From positions 89,299-101,560 of the forward strand of contig WELB01000059.1 in the NCBI GenBank assembly GCA_009602725.1: 12,262 nucleotides of DNA, in the 5' to 3' direction. Shown here piece by piece: positions 1 to 7,100 of the stretch. Numbering within the stretch: position 1 is the first letter of the stretch; each line of letters begins with the position of its first letter. Both the position numbers and the translations under genes were made by a program. The DNA comes from Spirogloea muscicola. Taxonomy: Eukaryota; Streptophyta; Zygnematophyceae; Spirogloeales; Spirogloeaceae. A model generated the notes under the pieces. That model ran no database searches. It was not told the origin of the DNA and worked only from the letters and a program-made list of their open reading frames with translations.

Positions 1-25
1 GCGGGGGGCGGGGGGCGGGGGGTGG
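1..25. repeat. G-rich tract, G-quadruplex-like
   Basis: Three runs of six G separated by single C bases (3-8, 10-15, 17-22) and followed by TGG. The composition could form a G-quadruplex, but it lies at the window edge and no neighbouring gene is visible to give it a role. Confidence 0.5.
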
Positions 26-105
26 TCTCCTCGATCTGGCCCGCCACCGGGCCCCCTTGGGGCATCCTGGCAGCCATTAGCCATTGCCTTGCATTGGAAG
101 CGCCA

Positions 106-235
106 TCTCTTGTGTGCTTTGATTTCTTAGCGCTTCCTCTGGCTTCCTCTGGCCCCCTTCTCGTTCTTTGTTCATTCTTTTTTGGGCTGGCTTGTCCAGC
201 CCCTATCCTCAATGGGCGAGCCCTTTCATCTCTTC
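106..235 (+). mobile_element. LINE A 3' tail, copy 1 (truncated)
   Basis: This stretch matches the 3' untranslated part of the LINE A family defined by the copies at 2174-3116 and 3853-4072. It has the 'TTCTTAGCGCTTCC' block, the 'TGGCCCCCTTCTCG' block, the hairpin at 184-202 (stem GGGCTGG/CCAGCCC, loop CTTGT) and the terminal 'CAATGGGCGAGCCCTTTC'. The ORF part is missing, so the copy is 5'-truncated. The loop and the CCCTTT ending match copy 4 and suggest a subfamily. The left boundary is approximate. Confidence 0.75.
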
Positions 236-243
236 CTGCCCTT

Positions 244-562
244 CTGCCTTGCCCTTCTCGGCCCCTGTCGGATCTCCTCCGGTTCTTCGTTCCGCACATC
301 CCACGGGCGTCACGGGGGGTCGGTGGTCCTCGTTACCGCTGCTGGCCTCTCAAGCTGACCAGCGGCGCCGCGAACTGGGCGCAGCACTTCCTGGAGGCTC
401 GGTGACGGTGGGCCTTGTGCCCTGCTACCGCATGCGTCTATCGATGTCCCTCCAGCGAGAGGACAGCCTGGCCCCCTTCTTCTTGGGCTTCTTGTACTCT
501 GCTCATTCTTTTTGGGCTGGCTGTTCCAGCCCCTATCCTCAATGGGCGAGCTCTTTCTTCTT
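244..562 (+). mobile_element. LINE A fragment, copy 2: degenerate ORF end joined to 3' tail
   Basis: Bases 244-465 are a decayed copy of the end of the LINE A ORF. The frame at 422-461 reads CYRMRLSMSLQRE, similar to VYRNRLAVSLQRS in the open copy on the minus strand, and the upstream GGRW resembles its GARW. At about 465 the sequence jumps to the distal 3' untranslated region (CTGGCCCCC onwards), so the last codons and the proximal UTR are deleted. The tail carries the hairpin at 514-532 (loop CTGTT) and ends near 562. The ORF is not intact. The assignment of 244-420 is weaker than that of the tail. Confidence 0.65.
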
Positions 563-1274
563 CCAAGCCACGGCAGGGGTTGTGAGAGGCCAGCCCAAAA
601 CAAGGTCCCCATGGCCGGATGCGAGCTGCCTCAGAAATGTCTTCTGTCCTCAGCGTGTCCTCTCGCTCCCTTGTGAGTGATCCTCTTTCGTGCTATCGTC
701 TCCTTTCCCGATGCTAGTCAAGTCCTCTTGGGCTGGCCACTGACAATTACTGCCACGGAGAAGCCCCTCAGCCCAACTTCACAAATGCATCCATTTTCAT
801 ACCACCCTCGCCGGCCACCTGACTGCCAGATCACTGGCGCCTGAGCAGTACAGCTCCACAAATCGCACAGATCCACCTGGAGCCAGTGTCCCTTTCCCTG
901 CTCCTGGAGAGGGGCTTGTGAAGGGCCCTACCTCGGAGGTGGCGACAGCATGTCCCCACCTGGAAGGCTTTATACCAGTGGCACCCAAACTGCAAAATCT
1001 CAGGGGGCTCAAGTCTTCGGCCCACATGACGTCACTCTCCTCCCTACCACGTGCACATCCTCGTCGGCCTGGCATGAAGGACTCTTGCGACTTGCAGCCA
1101 GAGGCTGCTGGCACTGCGTGACACATAGTAGCCTGGCAGGGGCGGCACAGAGCTTCCTTCAGTAGGACTATGTGGCGCACTGCAGCTGGGTGACCAGGGG
1201 CAGCATGATGTAATGCCTGCCTCATTGTGCGTCCTTGCAGGGCAGCTGTTTCATGCACCGCTTCCAGCATTTAG
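563..1274. other. Non-coding flank downstream of the MYCBP-like gene
   Basis: This stretch lies between the LINE A copies and the stop codon of the minus-strand MYCBP-like gene, so part of it must be that gene's 3' untranslated region. A minus-strand open frame at 797-1270 begins just after the gene's stop. Its Cys/Ala/Gly-rich translation resembles no family I recognise and it is probably not coding. I found no clear polyadenylation signal on the minus strand. Confidence 0.5.
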
Positions 1275-2009
1275 TCACAGAGCTGCTGGAACGACGCCGG
1301 CGCTCCTCTCCAGCTCCTCAATCTACATGCCAGGCGTTAGTGAGCAATGTGGTCGTAGAGGCGAAGCCAGTAGAGGCCAGGGGAGGGCAAAGGAGGGCGG
1401 CCAAGCAGTCTCAATTCACAGGCTGACAATAGTCACCCAGAGGAGCATGACTCGCACCCGCTGCAGAGCCTGCTCGTACTTGCTCCGCAGGTCGTCCAGC
1501 TTGCTCTTGAGGTCCTGGTTTTGTGACTTCAGATGGTCCACCTCTGCGGTGCTCGGCCCTCCCACGGCCGCTCTTATGTACCTTTCAAATTCGGAACAAG
1601 CCGGCCGGCCTCAGTCTGGCACGCTGCTGCATTGGACCGGAATGACGGGCTCGCAGAGGCTTAAGCGTGCGATGTCCGACCATGCCTGTCCCGGACGGTG
1701 TGCATCGTGATGGAAACGGACTTTGGTGCCGCAGACTAGCGCTGCGGAGGGGCAGCCTCTGGGTGTTGTGCTCACTCAATGGCTGTCACAGGCTTCTCGG
1801 GCTCCTCGTACAGGGCCACCAATACTGCACACGGTGGAGCGGCACCCGGCCTGGTCAGGGCCTGGGCGCAGGGAGTGCGCAGGCAGGCGAGCGGGAGGGG
1901 GGGGGGGGGGGGGGGGGGGNGGGGGGGAGCAGGAGGTGCCTTTGGTGAGGGCGTCGAGGCCGCCGCTGGACTCCAGGTACTTGCGGAAGGCCTCCTTGCG
2001 GGAGTCCAT
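1275..2009 (-). CDS. MYCBP: MYCBP (AMY-1)/FAP174-like coiled-coil protein, 4 exons
   Basis: Minus-strand exons are 1940-2009, 1776-1824, 1458-1581 and 1275-1322; they sum to 291 bp (96 residues), close to the 103 residues of human MYCBP. Residues 1-24 read MDSRKEAFRKYLESSGGLDA then LTKV, and the next exon gives LVALYEEPEKP, the family hallmark shared nearly word for word with animal MYCBP. EYIRAAVGGPSTAEVDHLK follows, then a C-terminal coiled coil (QNQDLKSKLDDLRSKYEQAL) finished by IEELERSAGVVPAAL in the last exon. Human MYCBP binds c-Myc and AKAPs; the Chlamydomonas homologue FAP174 is a central-pair flagellar protein, so a ciliary scaffold role is the best inference here. The ATG at 2009 is the first Met that fits the family N-terminus. 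Exon 1 needs a GC donor. Retention of the last intron would instead end the protein at 1416 with a hydrophobic tail. The start codon lies 164 bp from a LINE A 3' end. Confidence 0.9.
1825..1939 (-). other. GC-AG intron of the MYCBP-like gene, with homopolymer and unresolved base
   Basis: On the minus strand exon 1 ends ...ACC AAA G and is followed by GCACCT. No GT lies between this point and the C-run, so a GC donor is required. The acceptor is GTGTGCAG before TATTGGTGGCC. The join restores a Val codon and the family sequence LTKVLVALYEEPEKP. The intron holds a run of about 31 C (G on plus, 1897-1927) interrupted by an N at 1920, so its true length is uncertain. Confidence 0.75.
1897..1927. 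repeat. Poly-G homopolymer with ambiguous base
   Basis: There are 23 G, one N at 1920, and seven more G. The N suggests that the assembler could not resolve the run length. It lies wholly inside intron 1 of the MYCBP-like gene, about 12 nt downstream of the splice donor, and forms a polypyrimidine run on the sense strand. Confidence 0.95.
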
Positions 2010-2173
2010 GCGGGCCGACGCCCGCCGACGCGGCGGCGGCGGGTGCTGCGGGAGGCCTGGCGGGTCGGCCAGGCGCCGGCGAGGCGCGCAGAGGCGCGGG
2101 GGAAGCGAGGGACGCGGCTGCCGATGCCGATGGCAAGGGGCGGCGGCGGCGGGGAATGGCCAGCTCCAGGGAG

Positions 2174-3116
2174 AGGAAAGAAGGGCTCGCCCATTGAGAA
2201 TATGGGCTGGAACAGCCAGCCCAAAAAAGAATGAACAGAGTACAAGAAGAGGGGGGGGGAAGCCAGGCGAAGCCCTAAGGCGAAGCAGCAGAAATGACAA
2301 ACACACAAGAAAAAACAAAGCAGCTACCAACCACTCAGTAACCCCTGCTAAGCCGGCGCAGGTCGGAGAGGCTATGCTCCTGGAAGTATGTCCCCTGGCC
2401 AGAGCCAGAGGCAGCAGCAAGGGCTCGGCCAGCACGCAGGTGCAGCGCACGGGCCATGGACCTCTGCAGCGAGACGGCCAGGCGATTGCGATACACCTGG
2501 GCCAACGACCCGGCGGCGGGGAAGTCCACCGGCTCCCCATGGAAGCGGCGGGCAACGGCGTGACGAGCAAGTTGGTGGAGCAGTTCGAGCCACCGAGCAC
2601 CCAACGCCCCATGGGTGTCGATAGCCAGAGGGAAGAACGCGTCGGCTGGCGGATGGTCGGCGTACTTGGTCACCTTTGCGCGAGCGGCGCCTTCGACCGC
2701 ATACCCAGCCTGGGTGGCACACTGGACTGGGTGGGAGCGGTCGAAGGCGTCGGTGGTCACCACGTCCAGGAGAAGACGTGGCCCGCCGGCCTGTGGGGTG
2801 GCCACCAGGTCGACTCGCCGGCCGTGGACACCGTCGGCCCTCTCCTGTAGCGGCATGACGCCGGAGTGCTCCGCAGCCACCGAGAAGCCCGCCTCCGCCA
2901 GGATGCCATGCATGGCATCGCGGAGGCGGTCGTGGGCCGCCGTCCGCTCGCCGCCGTGAGCGCAGCGCAGGACGTGGGCGGCTAGCTCCCCAGACTCGGC
3001 CCCTCGCTCGCCGCATGCACATTGTCGCACGCCCTGGAGACAAGGAGGCGGCAAGCCCAGGAGCCTGTGGACTGCAGTACGGAAGACCTCATCGGGAAGC
3101 GTGAGGGCGGGACAAG
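2174..3116 (-). mobile_element. LINE A, copy 3: 5'-truncated element with endonuclease ORF and 3' UTR
   Basis: This is the most complete LINE A copy in the window. On the minus strand it has the C-terminal part of the ORF (to the stop at 2335), then a 3' UTR of about 160 nt ending near 2174. The UTR contains the hairpin at 2204-2222 (reads GGGCTGGCTGTTCCAGCCC on minus) and the terminal CAATGGGCGAGC block. The element is cut at about 3116, inside the ORF and upstream of a zinc-binding motif, so no reverse transcriptase is present. 5' truncation is typical of target-primed reverse transcription. Its 3' end faces the start codon of the MYCBP-like gene on the same strand. The 5' boundary is approximate. 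Confidence 0.8.
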
Positions 3117-3162
3117 GGAGAGGGGACTCTTCTTCTTTAGTGTGCTTAGAAATGACATGCAA
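2335..3162 (-). pseudogene. C-terminal LINE ORF fragment: zinc motif plus restriction-like endonuclease
   Basis: This is an open frame of 275 codons from the Met at 3162. LINE-like sequence starts at about residue 19 (ALTLPDEVFRTAVHRLLGLP), and the first residues are probably flanking DNA. Next comes a C-x-C...H-x3-C zinc-like motif (Cys48, Cys50, His63, Cys67). A PD-(D/E)XK-like nuclease core follows: Asp118 in RRVDL, 14 residues to Asp133 in LLLDVV, and Lys163/Lys166 before Tyr167. This order and spacing resemble the restriction-like endonuclease end of R2/NeSL/Dualen-type LINEs. A conserved tail (AIDTHGALGARW, RLAVSLQR, ALHLRAGRAL, DLRRLSRGY) follows up to the stop. It is a fragment of a mobile-element protein, not a host gene, although the frame is undamaged. 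The exact LINE clade cannot be set without the reverse transcriptase. Confidence 0.75.
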
Positions 3163-3248
3163 AAGGCCAAATGGCGGAGTACCAAGGCATCACCACGGGT
3201 CAGTACAGTACAGTGGAAAAGGTCGCCAGGTGGTGCCCGAGTACCCAG

Positions 3249-3332
3249 ATGCGCTGCACCTTCGTGCCGGAAGAGCCCTAGCTTTTGGGCTGGCTTGTCC
3301 AGCCCCTAACCTCAATGGGCGAGCCCTTTTAC
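3249..3332 (+). mobile_element. LINE A fragment, copy 4: ORF scrap joined to 3' tail
   Basis: The frame at about 3249-3284 reads DALHLRAGRALA, nearly identical to ALHLRAGRALA in the open minus-strand copy. It then switches abruptly to the 3' UTR at TTTTGGGC, so the end of the ORF and most of the UTR are deleted. The hairpin is at 3287-3305 (loop CTTGT), and the copy ends with CAATGGGCGAGCCCTTTT at about 3332. LINE B sequence starts directly after it. Confidence 0.7.
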
Positions 3333-3845
3333 GTGGTTGTCACTGAGGCGTATAAAGGTCCAGCGTCAACACACATCGCTGGTCACGCATTGGGCAGTGC
3401 AGAACAAAGGAAGATGCAGCACTACTCCGACTACCCTCGATGCGACCAGCTCCTGCCAGCGGCAATCGACATCTATGGCTGTCTGGGTCCTCGATTTCAC
3501 ACCCTCCTCCAAAACATTGCCAATCTAGGCTACACACGACGTGCAGATGTGTTTCCGGCTGAAATGGGCTTGCCAGCTACATTTTTGTCGTTCTTGCGAC
3601 GTCGAGTTTCGGCCTGTTTGCAGCGAGCTCAGGCTAATGCCTTGCATCAGAAAGCTGGGCGAGCTCTAGTTGGTGACAGAAGGGCTTCGTACCTGACATC
3701 TAGTATTCATGCATCGGTTAGCGACCTTTATGTTTTGACCCGTGAATTTTGAGCGGGTCAACCTGCTGTAGGTTATGTAGATGTTTAGATGTGCTTGCCT
3801 TTGTACTTGGCCATTGGCCTATGTTTGTTTCAAATACACGAAAGT
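3333..3845 (+). mobile_element. LINE B: second retroelement family, 5'-truncated
   Basis: The frame from 3333 to the stop at 3750-3752 aligns with the LINE A endonuclease end but is strongly diverged. YVVVTEAYK matches DVVTTDAFD, AGHALGSAEQRKMQHYSDYP matches AGYAVEGAARAKVTKYADHP, AAIDIYGCLGPRF matches LAIDTHGALGARW, and ALHQKAGRAL matches ALHLRAGRAL. It ends SDLYVLTREF instead of SDLRRLSRGY. The first catalytic Asp and the zinc motif are lost to 5' truncation; the Lys region remains. A 3' UTR of about 90 nt without the LINE A hairpin runs to about 3845. Its own short palindrome, GGCCATTGGCC, lies near 3810. LINE B is a related but separate family, and its DNA is less GC-rich than LINE A. Confidence 0.72.
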
Positions 3846-3852
3846 TTCTTCC

Positions 3853-4072
3853 TAGCTGCTGCCTCTGTCCAGGGGACCCACTTCCAGGACCCTAGCATCT
3901 CTGATCTGCGGCTGCTCAGCAGGAATTACTGAGTCATTCGCAGCTGCTTTGTTTCTTCTTGTGCTTGTTTTTCTTAGCGCTTCCCCTGGCTCCCTTCTCG
4001 TACTTCGTCCATTCTTTCTTGGGCTGGCTGTTCCAGCCCCTATCCTCAATGGGCGAGCTCTTTCTCTTGATG
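3853..4072 (+). mobile_element. LINE A 3' end, copy 5: last 26 codons plus full 3' UTR
   Basis: Bases 3853-3932 encode the last residues of the LINE A ORF: LAAASVQGTHFQDPSISDLR then LLSRNY and a TGA stop. They align without gaps to GTYFQEHSLSDLRRLSRGY of the minus-strand copy. The 3' UTR follows, with CAGCTGCTTTGTTTCTTCTTGTG, the TTAGCGCTTCCCCTGG block, the hairpin at 4021-4039 (loop CTGTT) and the terminal CAATGGGCGAGCTCTTTC. The copy is 5'-truncated within the last codons. Its 3' end lies 117 bp upstream of the ASNSD1-like start codon, on the same strand, so it may contribute promoter or leader sequence. Confidence 0.82.
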
Positions 4073-4189
4073 GCAGGGGGAAGGCACGAGCCTGCCAGCC
4101 GGCGCACAGCCTTGGGAAGAGCGGCGCCCGCCTTGGCTTGGCCTCCGCAACGCCAGCCACTGCAGCAGCCGCGGCTGGCTGCCACCGCC

Positions 4190-7100
4190 ATGTGCGGCAT
4201 CGCGCTCGTGGCCAGCGGCCTGCGCCTCCGCCCGGGCCCTCCCCCGCCGGTCAGCCCCACCCCTTCCGCCTGGCCTTCCGCCAGCCGCTGACAGAGCACC
4301 GCTCCTCGGAGCTCCGGAGCCAGCGCCGACCCTGGGCAGGGCCCTAGCACAGGCTTGTGCGTGCAGGCACCACTGCTCCGACTGCCGCCTCACACCACGT
4401 GCTTGCTCGCGAGGGCGCCACCCGAGACTGCGCCATCAGATTCCCGCTGGCCCATCAAGACCTGGGCTGACGAGCTTTTGTTGTGCTCGACGTTGCAAGG
4501 CACAGCAGTTGGTGGACTGCATCCCTCACTCGTCACGACTCCTCCTCCTCCAGGAGCAACTGCATGGAACGGGAGCCCCTGCTCAGATTGGGCTGAAGGT
4601 GGAGGACTTGGAGCACCCCTTGCGGAGGAGAGGACCCGACAATCTCGGAACAGTGTCGTTCACGGTCAGCATAGCAGCTGCCTTGCCCTGCCCTGCCCTG
4701 CCCTGCCCTGCCCTGCCCCAGCAAGCACCATTGCATCCTGCTTGCAAGGACGCAGCCACAGCCGTCGCTCGGTTGGGCTGTGAAGCTTCGCTGCCATCAT
4801 GTGCTGCAGGTGAGCGATGAAAGTGGAGACAAGGCCTCTGCTGAGGTTGAGCTGCAGTTCGTGGGAAGCGTGCTACAGCTTCGCGGGCTGAATGACGTGC
4901 GACAGCCACTGCAGGACTCCGCAGGCAATGTGCTCCTATATAATGGTGCGTACCACTGATGATTGGAGGCCACACCAGCCCGTGACTCGACTAGCCACTT
5001 GCCTTTTGTGGTTGTCAATGCAAACCCGGTAGGCTGCCGTGATAGGCTGCCATGAGAGCTGGCACTTGGTAGTTCAATTCTGTAGGCCGATTTTGTAGAA
5101 CAGCTACAAGGTAGCTCGCGCATATGCCAAGATCCACAGCATTTGTAGCTAGCAAATAGCTGCTGAATCTGTATACCTGTCCCTTGCGCTCCTGCCAGGA
5201 GACGTACACCAGGAATACCAGCTTCTGAGCTGACTGGCAGGCTTTGGATTGCTTTGTGTTCCTTGCTCTGTTGCCAGGAGAGCTGTATGAAGGTGTTACA
5301 CTAGGTTCAGACGACAACGACGCTGAGGTGCTGCTGAGGAGACTGGGAGATTGCTGTCCCTGCACCTGCCATGTAGACCTGCAGACAAACCTGTGGCGAG
5401 AAGTACAAAGGGAACAGCAGGGAATGAAAAATGATGCAAGCGACAGTACTGCAGATCGTAGGAGTGATCTGCCAGGTCGCATGCCTCAGCAGCAGGCCAG
5501 CCAGTCGGGAGCAGCCGAGAGCCCTAGTGCGCTTGCTCTTGAGCAGGATAGAGGGGCAGTTGCTTCTCGATGCTTCGTCTACGGTGAAACGAAGGGGCGG
5601 CCTTTGCCCAATCAGCTGGGTAGCTGCGAGTGTCGGAGGAGCAATAGCACGTCGTCCATCGTACAGCTTCTCTCGCACTTGCGAGGACCCTGGTCGCTTA
5701 TATATTGGCAGGTTGGCCTCCTGCAACTTACCAGCGTACTTTACCTCTTAGATCTTGTTTTGTTTTCTTTTAATTGGATTGACTTCACTTCTGATATTGT
5801 GGAAGACAGGATAGACACAGAACCAAACAAGAATCTCTCAAAGCTGTTCTGCAGAGACTTATGCTGCTTCTTGAGAATATGCGTGGCAGGCTGCTTCTTA
5901 CCAGCTCTGGTTCGGTCGTGACCTTATGGGCCGGCGCTCCTTACTGGTGCACTTTCCTTCAGCTGCAGATCAACGTTTCTTGCTATCATCAGTAGCACCA
6001 ATTTCCCACAACAGCAATGCAACTCGTGACCGCCCTGCAGAGCAATCTCCATCAGAGGTGCCCCATGGAAGCCATCAACCTTCGAGCAGCATTCCAGATT
6101 TCTGGGAGGATCTTCCCTGCACTATCCACAGTCTTTCGTTTCTTCCACAACACTTAGCAGCAGTGCAGATCGAGGCTGGCGACAGGTCGACTTCTGGATT
6201 CCTCAATGCAGGTCCAAGACATATCACAGCTGACTGGACAGGTCATGCAGAAGGCTTAGTAGATATCACGCCAGCAGAGTTGGGCCCTTGTTTTGAAAGA
6301 AACACTCAACTACCAGAATATCTTACTCATCTACGTCGGCACGCTTGGCAAGACCCTCTGCTGCAACGCCTGATATTGTATGTGAGGCCTTCAGAGTCAC
6401 AGATTGCAGGCAGCCTTGACCTGCCGTGCAACAATGAGGTTGTCACGCATTCACAAGGAGTTGTTAACAGTGCATCTACTTCCGTCATGGACACCAGCGC
6501 GGAGATGTTGCTAGTGGCTCTAAGTGAAGCAGTGAGACTTCGTGTCAGCAACATCCGAGGCAATTCGCTTGGCAGCCATATGAAGCAATGCTGACAGAAA
6601 TATCAGGAACCTTAAGAGTCTTACTTGATGGTTATATTGCTATGATCAGTATTGACACATACCCTGCTATATCTGCTCTTTTGTGATCACACAGCATTTA
6701 AGCCCATCTTGTATCTGCAGGATCACATATTTCTTGCAAAGGAATGCTGTCGTCTGGAGTTGCCGTCCTATTTTCGGGCGGTCTGGACAGCATGGTTCTT
6801 GCAGCATTGGCGGATCAACATATTCACAAACAATGTGAGCTGTTACCTTTTCTGTCTTGATCTGGTTCAGAGGCAGCGTCACAGTCTTGCCTGTCCTACG
6901 TCAGCTGCACTATCTAGGATATCATATTAAACCTTACTGGTTGCAGCAACTAGTAACAGAGGGCTGACTGCCTGGCATGGGGGGCCCCTATCTCTTTCAG
7001 ATTCAATTGACCTCATCAATGTGAGCTTCGACCTACAATTGGCTCCTGATCGTATATCTGCTGTGGAGGGCCTTAAAGAGCTTCAGCAGCTGTCGCCCAT

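Noticed and set aside
797-1270. Minus-strand open frame of 157 codons with several Cys
   Set aside because: It begins right after the stop of the MYCBP-like gene, has no recognisable family and looks like 3' UTR. The Cys spacing fits no zinc finger I know.
1723-2850. Long plus-strand open frame of 375 codons
   Set aside because: It spans the N and poly-G run and lies antisense to both the MYCBP-like exon 1 and the LINE A ORF. Its translation is low-complexity Gly/Arg with no domain.
2335-3162. Open minus-strand frame as a host gene
   Set aside because: Its tail recurs in other copies in the window with the same 3' UTR, which marks it as mobile-element sequence.
4021-4039. Hairpin next to a T-run as a bacterial intrinsic terminator
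   Set aside because: The T-run lies before, not after, the hairpin, the genome is eukaryotic, and the motif recurs as part of a LINE tail.
4679-4718. Tandem repeat as a possible CRISPR-like array
   Set aside because: The unit is 5 bp without spacers and sits in an intron of a eukaryotic gene; it is a microsatellite.
5926-6594. Plus-strand open frame as a separate gene starting MGRRSLL
   Set aside because: This Met is internal to the conserved LWFGRDLMGRRSLL motif; the frame is exon 5 of the ASNSD1-like gene.
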